Under the pieces are notes generated by a model. The model saw nothing but the letters and a program-made list of their open reading frames with translations. It had not been told where the DNA came from and did no database searches. This document shows, in pieces, positions 43,888-52,333 of a stretch of DNA of 64,000 nt; within the stretch, counting starts at the first letter, position 1; each line of letters opens with the position of its first letter. The stretch comes from Cylindrospermum sp. FACHB-282 (GTDB lineage Bacteria; Cyanobacteriota; Cyanobacteriia; Cyanobacteriales; Nostocaceae). The translations under genes were made by a program, and so were the position numbers. Location of the stretch: assembly GCF_014697195.1 (NCBI RefSeq), contig NZ_JACJRJ010000032.1, positions 1-64,000 on the forward strand. The letters are read 5' to 3'.

Positions 43888-44268
43888 ATGAGCGAACAAA
43901 CGCCAGAAATTAATCAAGAAAATCTCGAAGCTAAAATTATTGCTAGAGCTTGGAAAAGTGAGGAATATAAACAAGAGCTACTCAACAATCCCAAGGCGGT
44001 GATAGAACGGGAATTTGATATCCAAATCCCAGAAGAAGTAACTGTACAAATTTTAGAAGAAACCCCCACCAATCTGTACTTTGTTCTGCCAATGCGCCCG
44101 GAAATTACTGATGGTAATTTAGCAGAAATATCTGAAAAAGAATTAACATCTATTGCTGGTGGTGTTGTTTCAGCAATGGCATCGAAGGTACATAAACTAC
44201 TCTCTACAATATGGGGTTCATCAACCGTAATTGGAGGTTACATTGCAGGTCAAATTGGGTCGAAATAA
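43888..44268 (+). CDS. NHLP precursor peptide B2 (Cys-free core)
   Basis: This 126-residue peptide (start chosen at MSEQ after AAGGAAAAAGAAA) has the type-B NHLP leader and the site LTSIAGG. The 34-residue core begins VVSAMASKVHKLLSTIWGS and ends GQIGSK, with seven Ser/Thr and no Cys. Glycine-spaced hydrophobic residues (VIGGYIAGQIG) suggest a membrane-active helix. An upstream in-frame ATG at 43780 would add 36 residues without counterpart in the sister peptides, so it was not used. Confidence 0.84.
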   Translation: MSEQTPEINQENLEAKIIARAWKSEEYKQELLNNPKAVIEREFDIQIPEEVTVQILEETPTNLYFVLPMRPEITDGNLAEISEKELTSIAGGVVSAMASKVHKLLSTIWGSSTVIGGYIAGQIGSK

Positions 44269-44358
44269 AAGTGTTTCTTCATTCGTAAGGGTATTAATAA
44301 GCCCAACAACTTATCATCGTCTAAGCACCTGAATTAATGGTATGAGCCAAAACTAACT

Positions 44359-44390
44359 ATATAAAGATGCCACTGCTCGCATTTTTACAT
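44359..44390 (+). terminator. Imperfect hairpin after precursor B2
   Basis: ATATAAAGATGC pairs with GCATTTTTACAT (two weak positions) around CACTGCTC. It is the worn version of the hairpins at 44885 and 45414. Confidence 0.45.
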
Positions 44391-44466
44391 AATAGTTATC
44401 AACACAAATCACCTTTAATCACTTCTCAAACCACCTCTAATCATAATCAAACCAAAGAGAAAGAAA

Positions 44467-44865
44467 ATGAGCGAACAAACACCAGAAATTAATCAAGAGA
44501 ATCTCGAAGCTAAAATCATTGCTAGAGCTTGGAAAAGTGAGGAATATAAACAAGAGTTACTCAACAATCCCAAGGCGGTGATAGAACGGGAATTTAATAT
44601 CCAAATTCCAGAAGGAGTAACTGTACAAATTTTAGAAGAAACCCCTACCAATTTGTACTTTGTTATGCCAATACGCCCACAGATTGATGATCGTAATTTG
44701 GCAGAAATTTCTGATGAAGAATTAGCATCTATTGCTGGTGGAAACATTTATAACGCGATTATCAATGGGGTTTCACTGGTTGCAAAATATTCTGTTGGAA
44801 GATATACTGCTACTGGACTAAGCGCCTATAGTATTAGCTATGGTATTGGAAGCGGAGGCAAGTAA
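44467..44865 (+). CDS. NHLP precursor peptide B3 (Cys-free core)
   Basis: This 132-residue peptide has the type-B leader with the site LASIAGG. The 40-residue core is the longest here. It begins NIYNAIINGVSLVAKYSVG and ends GIGSGGK; it is rich in Ser, Tyr and Gly and has no Cys. Ser/Thr number eight or nine, so many dehydrations are possible. The start follows AAGAGAAAGAAA, a ribosome site shared by B2-B4. A strong hairpin follows the stop codon. Confidence 0.85.
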   Translation: MSEQTPEINQENLEAKIIARAWKSEEYKQELLNNPKAVIEREFNIQIPEGVTVQILEETPTNLYFVMPIRPQIDDRNLAEISDEELASIAGGNIYNAIINGVSLVAKYSVGRYTATGLSAYSISYGIGSGGK

Positions 44866-44884
44866 ACTAATAGTGTAAGCCAAA

Positions 44885-44928
44885 ACTATTATGTAAAAAT
44901 GCAATTGTTAGCATCTTTACATAATAGT
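44885..44928 (+). terminator. Hairpin after precursor B3
   Basis: ACTATTATGTAAAAATGC pairs with GCATCTTTACATAATAGT (18 bp, one A-C mismatch) around AATTGTTA. It stands 20 bp after the stop codon. No T-run follows, so it may be an RNA-stability or attenuation element rather than a classic terminator. Confidence 0.65.
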
Positions 44929-44998
44929 CATAAATGCTAATAACCCTTAATCACTTCTCAAACTACCTCTAATCATAATCAAACTAAAGAGAAAGAAA

Positions 44999-45388
44999 AT
45001 GAGCGAACAAAAACCAGAAATTAATCAAGAAAATCTCGAAGCTAAAATCATTGCTAGAGCTTGGAAAAGCGAGGAATATAAACAAGAGCTACTCAACAAT
45101 CCTAAGGCGGTGATAGAACGGGAATTTAATATCCAAATTCCAGAAGGAGTAACTGTACAAATTTTAGAAGAAACCCCCACCAATTTGTACTTTGTTATGC
45201 CAATGCGCCCGCAGATTGATGATCGTAATTTAGCAGAAATTTCTGATGAAGAATTAGCATCTATTGCTGGTGGCAATCCTTATGCTTATATGTCAGCGCA
45301 ACTTACGAAATACCCTGCAGCAAAATATAGTTTGGCTGGAGTTGTTAACGCGTTTGCTGGCTTTTCTATTGGATTCACAGGTAAGTAA
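44999..45388 (+). CDS. NHLP precursor peptide B4 (Cys-free core)
   Basis: This 129-residue peptide has the type-B leader, the site LASIAGG, and a 37-residue core that begins NPYAYMSAQLTKYPAAKYS and ends GFTGK, with Ser and Thr but no Cys. The leader is almost identical to that of B3 at DNA level, while the core differs throughout. It is the last precursor before LanM3, with about 425 bp between them. Confidence 0.85.
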   Translation: MSEQKPEINQENLEAKIIARAWKSEEYKQELLNNPKAVIEREFNIQIPEGVTVQILEETPTNLYFVMPMRPQIDDRNLAEISDEELASIAGGNPYAYMSAQLTKYPAAKYSLAGVVNAFAGFSIGFTGK

Positions 45389-45413
45389 CTAAACTAATAG
45401 TGTAAGCCAAAAC

Positions 45414-45453
45414 TATTATGTAAAGATGCAAATGCTCGCATCTTTACATAATA
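45414..45453 (+). terminator. Perfect hairpin after precursor B4
   Basis: TATTATGTAAAGATGC pairs perfectly with GCATCTTTACATAATA (16 bp) around AAATGCTC, 25 bp after the stop codon. It is the best-kept copy of the hairpin found after B2 and B3. Confidence 0.7.
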
Positions 45454-45724
45454 TTCGTAAACACTAATAACCCTTAACCAAATTCTATTGAAGCATCAGC
45501 TTTTTTCTAGTTTTATTGAACCTAACAACTTAGCTTAGACCAATACTACAAAGCGAAAAGCAAATGTCAAAATGTCTCTGCTCGCATTTTTACATAATAG
45601 TCATAAATACTAATAACCCTTAACCCAATCCTATTGAGGTATCAGAGTTTTTCTAGTTTTATTGAACCTAACAACTTAGCTTAGACTAATACCACAAAGT
45701 GAAAAGCAAATGTCAAAATGTCTA
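45435..45724 (+). repeat. 146-bp tandem duplication upstream of LanM3
   Basis: Bases 45435-45580 are repeated, with roughly ten percent differences, at 45581-45724. Each copy starts with CTCGCAT(C/T)TTTACATAATA and contains CTAGTTTTATTGAACCTAAC and ACTTAGCTTAGAC. It is non-coding. It lengthens the gap between the last precursor and LanM3 and repeats the hairpin's right arm. Confidence 0.8.
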
Positions 45725-45813
45725 TAGATAAAAGCTTTAGCTTGTTTGAAATAGTAGATTGATTTACGCCACTCTTAGCCACTATATAATCCGCTACACC
45801 AAAAAGGTATAAC

Positions 45814-48800
45814 ATGAAAAATCAAACAACTTTGGAAAAGTTAGCAGTTAATCATCAGGATAAAATAAATACACAAGACCTGATAAAAATTGTTGAAAAA
45901 TCTAGCACCATTTGGGAACGACTAGGTGAAAATTTTGTTCCCCAAGACTCTGAAACAAATCAAGAATTAATCAATTCGCGATTAGAAAAATGGTGTCAAC
46001 TTGTAGCCAAAGGAGACCAGCAAAAATTTAGCCAACGTCTGGCTTGGGACAATCTAGATATTAATACTGTTCGTTCTGCTTTAGGGAAGGCTAATCTGGT
46101 AGATACGGTTGAACTACCAAATTGGATTGACACCTTAAGACAAGCAATGGTAGTTGCTGGCTCTATTGCTCTGGAAGTTTTTGCAGAGACAGATATACAA
46201 AAATACCCATATATACATAATCAGAAACCAGTCCCATTTCAAGAAATATTTATACCCTTTATCGAGACAGCAAGAAAAAAATTAATTGCTCGTTTAGGTG
46301 CTAACTACCAATTCTTATCAGCTGATGTTCACACTCAACTAGAGCGTGATCTTCTCCAGAGATTAAAGGATATTTTGTTAGAATGTTTAAATATTGAATT
46401 TACATTATTTCGCTCTTATCGTAGTTCTCAACTCAGCCATCTTATCCAAAAATTGCAAGGAAGTTTTTCTAGATACAAGTATCAGGATTTTGTCCAACAA
46501 TTACTTAGCAATCGGTTATTATCCTTTTTTCAAAATTATAGTGTTGCTGCTAGATTAGCTGCGACGGTCACAGATTTGTGGGTAGAAAATGTAGAAGAAT
46601 TTATCCTAAGATTAACATCAGAGTGGGGCAAAATTCAACAAAAATTTTCCCAAGATAGAGAATTAGGACAAGTAGTTAATATTGAAGCTGGACTTTCCGA
46701 TCCTCATAATCGTGGGCGTTCAGTGATGATAATTAAATTTGCCTCTGAATTAAAGCTAGTTTACAAACCTAAAGACTTAGGTTTAGAACAGGCTTATTTT
46801 GATTTTCTGGGCTGGATAAATCAACAACGAATGACTCTACCCCTGAAATTATTGACAGTTCTCAATTATTCTACTCACGGTTGGATTGAGTTTGTCGAGG
46901 CTTTACCTTGTGAAAACCAACAAGCAGTTAACCACTATTATCACCGTGCAGGAATGCTGCTATGTATTGCGTATATTTTAAGAGGAACAGACTTTCATAA
47001 TGAAAACATCATTGCATCTGGAGAACAACCAGTTCTGATAGATTTAGAAACCCTCTTAAATCCCGAATTCACACCAGAAAAAATTGATGCTGCTAAACTT
47101 AAATTAACATACAAATTAGTTGAATCAGTGACTGCTACAGCTCTATTACCAGGCGCATCTATTGGTCTTGGGCAAACGATAAAGATAGCCATAGATGTAG
47201 CTGGACTTAGGGATATAAATGAAGACATTACTCACCTCATACAACTGGTATGGAATCATATTAATACAGATGGTATGGTAATGGAGGTGGAGACAAAGAC
47301 CAGTAAAGAGGTAAAAGATACTAGAAACCAACCTTTTGGTGATGCTCTTGATACATCACTGAAAAACCATCATCAAGAATTAATAGATGGTTTTCAACAA
47401 ATGTATCACTTTTTTATCCAACATCAAGAGACTATATTAGCAGAGGATAGCCTCATCAAGTTATTTAAACATCAAAAATTACGTATTATCTTGCGTCATA
47501 CACAACTTTATTTTAATATATTAGCCAATTCCTTACATCATGAATGTCTTCGAGATGGTGTAGAGCGTAGCATTCAGTTAGATATCCTCAGCAAAGGATT
47601 GATATTTTTACCAGAGGAGCAACGTCTTTCATGGTCAGCAATATTATCAGAAAAACAGGCTTTAGAACAGTTAGATATTCCCTATGCCAGTGGAAATTCT
47701 GACGCGAAGGATCTCACCATCAATTTAGAAACAACTATTGAGGATTTCTTCCCAGATTATCCTTATGACAGCATGATTGCTCGTTGTCAACAACTGAGTG
47801 ATGAAAATTTAGCCGAGCAGACTAAGATTATTCAGGCTGCACTCTACTCAAATCTGAGTGCAGGTGATTTGAGTCGTTTAATAGCAGAGAACCCAAATCT
47901 GAATATTAGTACAAACACAGTTGTTCCTTTAACAGAGGATACTATCTTACAAAAGGCCATCAACATTGGTCGAGAAATCCAGCAGCAAGCGGTTCATGGT
48001 ACTAAACAAGATGCTGCATGGGTGGGAATGAACTATAAGACTGATCTTCGCAGATTTACACTAATCCCCCTCGAAAACAGTTTATATAATGGTAATTGTG
48101 GCATAGCTCTATTTTTGGCAGCATTAGCAAATGTCACCAACCAGTCAGAATTTAGGGAATTAGCACTAGCATCTATATCCGCATTACGCCAAAACTTATC
48201 AGAAAAAGACCCATATTTCAAAGAAGTTCTCACTAGAAATATGGGAATTGGTGGTGTTCAAGGTCTAGCTTCTATCGTCTATGCTTGGGTACAAATTGGC
48301 AAGTTGTTAGGTGAAGCAAAGTTAATTGATGATGCTAAAGAAATAGCCTCATGGATGACAGTAGATGCAACTGCTGAAAAACAAGCACCTGGAATTTTGA
48401 ATGGTACTGCTGGGATTATTCTGAGCTTATTAGCTTTATATGCAGTTACTAAAGAACCAAAAACTTTAGTACAAGCGACTACCTGGGGTCAACATTTATT
48501 AGATTTACGGGTGAATACAGATATTGGCGAGCAAGTATGGATGAACTCTCATGAAGAACCAGAACCATTAATCGGATTCTCTGAAGGTGTAGCGGGGATT
48601 GCCTATGCTTTATTACGCTTGTATGCAGCCACTCAAAACTCCATCTTTTTATCAGCAGCGCAAGAAGCTATTAGCTACGAGCAAAAATATTTAACTAGTA
48701 AAGGTAATTTACCCGCTAGCGACATCTTTTCATCTATTAATAGTTGGTGTCATGGCTTCCCCGGAATTACTCTTGGTCGTCTAGGAGGTTTAAATACTCT

Positions 48801-49143
48801 CGATACAAATGAGATTCGACAAGAGATAGAAGCCAACTTGTCAGAAATCCTCAAATCACAACTAGAACCATTAGATAACCTTTCCTGTGGTAATTTTGGA
48901 CATCTAGAAGTGTTGCTGATTGCATCTGAACAATTAAATCGTCCAGAACTACTAGAAACGGCAAGCCAAAAGATAGCTTTAGCCTTGCACAGAAGTCAAC
49001 AACTTGGTACTTTCCAACTGCTGCCTAATCTATCCCCAGAGATTGATAATCCAGGCTTTTGTCAAGGAACGGCTGGTATTGGCTATGAGTTGTTGAGATT
49101 GCTATATCCTCAACGATTACCATCTGTCTTGTTATGGGATTGA
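45814..49143 (+). CDS. lanM: Class II lanthipeptide synthetase 3, cyclase site partly degenerate
   Basis: This 1109-residue LanM has intact dehydratase landmarks: LSDPHNRG, VYKPK, Asp393-His395-Asn398 in GTDFHNEN and Asp410 in LIDLETL. The LanC-like domain keeps the first zinc Cys and neighbour His (Cys979-His980 in SWCHGFPGI). It has Ser1024-Cys1025 where two ligands are expected (LSCGNFG), and its catalytic His is Glu924 (GFSEGVAGI). It thus retains two of three possible zinc ligands, more than the other two synthetases, but has lost the acid/base His. The preceding B1-B4 cores have no Cys at all. It starts with a clear ATG after AAAAGGTATAAC. Ser/Thr dehydration is the likely remaining activity. 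Confidence 0.9.
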   Translation: MKNQTTLEKLAVNHQDKINTQDLIKIVEKSSTIWERLGENFVPQDSETNQELINSRLEKWCQLVAKGDQQKFSQRLAWDNLDINTVRSALGKANLVDTVELPNWIDTLRQAMVVAGSIALEVFAETDIQKYPYIHNQKPVPFQEIFIPFIETARKKLIARLGANYQFLSADVHTQLERDLLQRLKDILLECLNIEFTLFRSYRSSQLSHLIQKLQGSFSRYKYQDFVQQLLSNRLLSFFQNYSVAARLAATVTDLWVENVEEFILRLTSEWGKIQQKFSQDRELGQVVNIEAGLSDPHNRGRSVMIIKFASELKLVYKPKDLGLEQAYFDFLGWINQQRMTLPLKLLTVLNYSTHGWIEFVEALPCENQQAVNHYYHRAGMLLCIAYILRGTDFHNENIIASGEQPVLIDLETLLNPEFTPEKIDAAKLKLTYKLVESVTATALLPGASIGLGQTIKIAIDVAGLRDINEDITHLIQLVWNHINTDGMVMEVETKTSKEVKDTRNQPFGDALDTSLKNHHQELIDGFQQMYHFFIQHQETILAEDSLIKLFKHQKLRIILRHTQLYFNILANSLHHECLRDGVERSIQLDILSKGLIFLPEEQRLSWSAILSEKQALEQLDIPYASGNSDAKDLTINLETTIEDFFPDYPYDSMIARCQQLSDENLAEQTKIIQAALYSNLSAGDLSRLIAENPNLNISTNTVVPLTEDTILQKAINIGREIQQQAVHGTKQDAAWVGMNYKTDLRRFTLIPLENSLYNGNCGIALFLAALANVTNQSEFRELALASISALRQNLSEKDPYFKEVLTRNMGIGGVQGLASIVYAWVQIGKLLGEAKLIDDAKEIASWMTVDATAEKQAPGILNGTAGIILSLLALYAVTKEPKTLVQATTWGQHLLDLRVNTDIGEQVWMNSHEEPEPLIGFSEGVAGIAYALLRLYAATQNSIFLSAAQEAISYEQKYLTSKGNLPASDIFSSINSWCHGFPGITLGRLGGLNTLDTNEIRQEIEANLSEILKSQLEPLDNLSCGNFGHLEVLLIASEQLNRPELLETASQKIALALHRSQQLGTFQLLPNLSPEIDNPGFCQGTAGIGYELLRLLYPQRLPSVLLWD

Positions 49144-49225
49144 GTTAGATAGAGGGGGAGTATTAGTGCGATTCGTTGTGTGCTGAATCTCGGTAAACAG
49201 CCCGCACATAACCACACAACCAAGA

Positions 49226-49309
49226 TAGTGGTAAGAAAGTAGTGATTTTTTTCTTGTCAGTCCTTTTAGAACAAGAGTTTCAGCCTCTATTATCACTACT
49301 TTACCACTA
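49226..49309. terminator. Long-range inverted repeat after LanM3
   Basis: TAGTGGTAAGAAAGTAGTGAT pairs (two extra bases on the left arm) with ATCACTACTTTACCACTA, separated by about 45 bases that include a T-run. It may end the LanM3 transcript or be the remnant of a small inverted-repeat element. Confidence 0.55.
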
Positions 49310-49401
49310 CCATTTAAGGTTAATTAAACATTAATTAAATATTAATTAGGCGTTAATTAGGTGTTAGATGAGAGAATAGAAAAAACTCCAAGCCTTGAAC
49401 C

Positions 49402-50196
49402 ATGGTTGAGACAAAAATACTCTTTCAATCTGAAAGACTAATCTGTGTCATCTTTTTAGCGATCGCAATTTATTGTAATTCTGGTCTATCAGCACAGGCA
49501 CAGTCTGTCATGTCAGAGAAAACTTCTGTAAATGACCGACAAATTTATTCTTTTCGTCCACCGGATCTTCCAGACAATGGAGCACCCATCGGTCGTCGCC
49601 GAGGAGGAACTAGCCGTAATGATTGTCCAGCATTCAATACGCCCCTAACTGCTTTAGTTCCTGGTAAGGAGAATTCTGAGGCCTTGTTAGCCTCAACCGT
49701 CTTTGAACAGCCCACTTTCTGGGTTTATATACCTTACACACCAAAAAATGTCTTATTTGGAGAATTTATTTTACAAAATGACGCTGGAGCCGATATATAC
49801 CGCACATCTCTAAAGTTAACCCAAACAGATGCAGTCATCGGTATTAGTGTTCCATCAAATCCTAAATACTTTCTAAAAATTAGTCAGAAATATCACTGGT
49901 ACTTTAAACTCTATTGTCAAGAAGCAGATTCAGAGGCTGGATATTTTTATGTTGATGCCTGGATACAAAGAGTTACTCTCACACCAGAGCTTCAGATGAA
50001 ATTGAAACAAAACAAATATCCGGAGTACACAGTTTATATTGATCACAATATTTGGTATGACGCACTGACAAGTTTAGGGAAATTAGTTTCAGCTAATCCA
50101 CAAAACAATAATATTAAAATGAATTGGGTTAAGTTGTTAAGTTCTGTCGGTTTACAAGATATTGCCCAAAAACCTTTGGTTCTATTTACTGAGTAG
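49402..50196 (+). CDS. Secreted DUF928 protein
   Basis: This 264-residue protein has a signal peptide (hydrophobic VIFLAIAIYCN, then AQAQS). A DUF928-type domain follows, with landmark strings FRPPDLPDNGAPIGRRRGGTSR, a short CPAF, FWVYIPY, a beta-rich middle and HWYFKLYC. DUF928 proteins are cyanobacterial secreted proteins of unknown function, often encoded beside CHAT/TPR proteins and haemagglutinin-like TpsA proteins. Here the CHAT gene lies 31 kb upstream, on the other side of the peptide clusters. No link to lanthipeptides is known. Confidence 0.82.
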   Translation: MVETKILFQSERLICVIFLAIAIYCNSGLSAQAQSVMSEKTSVNDRQIYSFRPPDLPDNGAPIGRRRGGTSRNDCPAFNTPLTALVPGKENSEALLASTVFEQPTFWVYIPYTPKNVLFGEFILQNDAGADIYRTSLKLTQTDAVIGISVPSNPKYFLKISQKYHWYFKLYCQEADSEAGYFYVDAWIQRVTLTPELQMKLKQNKYPEYTVYIDHNIWYDALTSLGKLVSANPQNNNIKMNWVKLLSSVGLQDIAQKPLVLFTE

Positions 50197-51130
50197 ATAC
50201 AGTTGGCGAATTCCCAAAACAGCTAAACTGAACTAATCGGTTCAGTAATGAAACTATTGAGAGCCTTCTGAGCAGTTTTATACCCAGATATTTGCTTACC
50301 AGCTTTCAGTAAGTAGTGCAGCGTAAATAATTAAAAGTTTGTAATCAGGACTTTAGTCCTTACTACGAGCTAATCTATTTTTTTACATTCCTTAACATAG
50401 TTTTATTTATTCTCGCCTACTTACTTAGACCGAAAATTCCCCTTAAACAGATGCTTGAGTTTTTACGTCAAGCCGTAGACTGCAACTATGGAGTAGCCTA
50501 TGAAGTGTACTTGCCATCTGGTTGATTTTAGTTAATTTTTGGGGTTTATTGATAATCTACCCAAAGCAATCAACTTTTGCACATTTTCCCAAAAACGGTA
50601 TCATACTATTTTTTGGCGCTGCCGGCGGCGGGCGGAGCCATCGCCAAAGTTTTCGGTCTATTGAAAATACATAAAACTCCCAAAAAGATTAGCTTGTAAA
50701 ATTTTATCAAAAGATAAACTGAGCTTAATCTTTGTTTGTTAGCTTCACATATGTACGAGCATTGATTAACTAAGTTAACCTTAACTCAGTTAACTAATAC
50801 TTGCCAAAAGTATGATTTTGGGCAAAGTTTCACCAATTCAATTCCTCTCACACCTATATTTGCTCTTGCTGAGGTCATTACGTTCTTAATTGCTGTCAAA
50901 CCTAATTAAATAGACTGTCTGATTCGGCTGCATCTTCGCCATTATCCCCAATCAGTTTTTGTTAACAAAGTTATTTATTGAAATAGGGGTAGTAGCGTGA
51001 GACAACACAGACAAAAAACTCCGACAGCCTCCTAGTTAATCCGAACTGTATTGCCATGATCCATATAATTCAGTTTTGGTAGATATTTCTTTATTTTGGA
51101 TCAGTCTATTAATTATAGAGAGGTTGAACT
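50197..51130. other. Long intergenic region upstream of the AraC-type gene
   Basis: No supported gene was found in these 934 bases. Visible items are a palindrome AGGACTTTAGTCCT at 50347-50360 within a string common in cyanobacterial genomes (GTAATCAGGACTTTAGTCC), and a conspicuous G+C-rich patch at about 50616-50650 (GCTGCCGGCGGCGGGCGG) in otherwise A/T-rich DNA that looks like a dispersed short repeat. There is also a 24-codon open frame at 50451 with no support. The end, GAGAGGTTGAACT, is the ribosome site of the next gene. Confidence 0.45.
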
Positions 51131-52024
51131 ATGGTTTCTAGCACCTGTATTGCTGAACAAAGTAATCCCCAAGTGACACTGAAATTACAACAAGAAGAGT
51201 TACGCTTTACTAAGTTTTTGATGGATCGCGTAACAGATCCAATTTTTTGGATAGAACCAGATGAAAAACTAAACCCACAGCTTTTATACGTTAACCAAGC
51301 TGCTTGTCGTTTGGTTGATTATCGTCATGAGCAACTGATGTATATGGGTATACAAAACCTAAATTTAGATTTCTTGATCAATGTTTGGTCAAGCTTTTGC
51401 AACACTATAGAAAAGCAACGTTATTTATCCTTTGAGACTCTACATCATACAAAAGAAGGTCATAGCTTACCATTACACGTAACTGTCACCTCTGTAGAGT
51501 GCGAAGGCAAAAAGTATAGTTATCTCTTCATATGTCATCTCAAGTACCAACAAATTCCGTTAATTTTACCAAGGAATGAAATACAACAGCCTACCCAAGA
51601 GAAAGAGTTGGAGACTCTGTGTAATCAACAATCAACATATATGTCTGTTGCTGAAACAGTAAAAAAAGAATACTCTCTGTCATTTACTAATCAAAGCCTG
51701 TTAAATAAAGTCTTTGAATTTATTGGAGTAAATTATCAACAGCCAATTAGCTTGTCTGATGTGGCTAAAGGCATTGGTTACTGTCCATCTTACTTAACGA
51801 ACTTAGTACGTCGTCATACAGGAAAGACGATAAATAATTGGATTTGCGAATACCGAATGGTAACAGCACGCAAATTACTTAGAGAAACCAACCTATCAAT
51901 TAGTCAGATTGCTAATGCTGTAGGTTTTCAAAATGAGAGTCATTTCTTTCGCCAGTTTCGTGAACAGCATCAGACTACGCCCCAAGCTTGGAGAAACGCA
52001 CAGAATCAAATTTGCGTAAGTTGA
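51131..52024 (+). CDS. PAS domain AraC-family transcription regulator
   Basis: This 297-residue regulator has an N-terminal PAS-like sensor (about 22-145; ITEPDEK-like start, LLYVNQAACRLVDYRHEQL) and a C-terminal AraC/XylS double helix-turn-helix (about 195-292). The second part shows the first HTH ISLSDVAKGIGYCPSYLTNL, the linker TGKTINNWICEYRMVTAR and the second HTH ISQIANAVGFQNESHFFRQF, ending TPQAWR. PAS-AraC pairs sense small ligands or redox state. The gene lies between the LanM3/DUF928 genes and the exporter operon, which points toward it from the opposite strand, so it is a plausible regulator of the cluster. That link is inference. Confidence 0.85.
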   Translation: MVSSTCIAEQSNPQVTLKLQQEELRFTKFLMDRVTDPIFWIEPDEKLNPQLLYVNQAACRLVDYRHEQLMYMGIQNLNLDFLINVWSSFCNTIEKQRYLSFETLHHTKEGHSLPLHVTVTSVECEGKKYSYLFICHLKYQQIPLILPRNEIQQPTQEKELETLCNQQSTYMSVAETVKKEYSLSFTNQSLLNKVFEFIGVNYQQPISLSDVAKGIGYCPSYLTNLVRRHTGKTINNWICEYRMVTARKLLRETNLSISQIANAVGFQNESHFFRQFREQHQTTPQAWRNAQNQICVS

Positions 52025-52118
52025 CTTAAGCAGTTTCTAAGCTGTTGCGTTGAGGAGGCGACAAATCAGTCAATGCCAATGTTTGTTCTACGAAATTGAT
52101 GAGTTGGCATTGAGTGAA

Positions 52119-52302
52119 CTGATAAACCCGCTCCCTAACGCATTGAGGGACAAATACAATTTAGTACAACTAAAAAAGGCGATCGCTCACATCCACTTTC
52201 CCCCAAATCAGCAAAGTTTGTCAGCTGCCCGTCGGCGCTTGATTTTTGATGAATTCTTCTGTTTGCAACTCAGGTTACTACAACGCAGAGAAGCACTACG
52301 TC
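52119..52302 (+). pseudogene. Fragment of the RecG helicase gene
   Basis: A frame here encodes LPNALRDKYNLVQLKKAIAHI, then HFPPNQQSLSAARRRLIFDE and FFCLQLRLLQRR. This matches a short internal part of RecG (the region with IHFP ... ARRRLxFDEFFxLQLGLLxRR ahead of the helicase motor). RecG is about 700-800 residues, so only about 60 codons remain. The helicase motifs are absent. The piece ends close to the 3' end of the exporter ABC gene on the opposite strand. It marks a rearrangement junction. Confidence 0.75.
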
Positions 52303-52333
52303 AGGTACAAAGAGATGCTCTTTGCCATTTTAT

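Noticed and set aside
50341-50365. GTAATCAGGACTTTAGTCC considered as a CRISPR repeat
   Set aside because: Only one copy, with no spacer-repeat array; it is a palindromic dispersed sequence.
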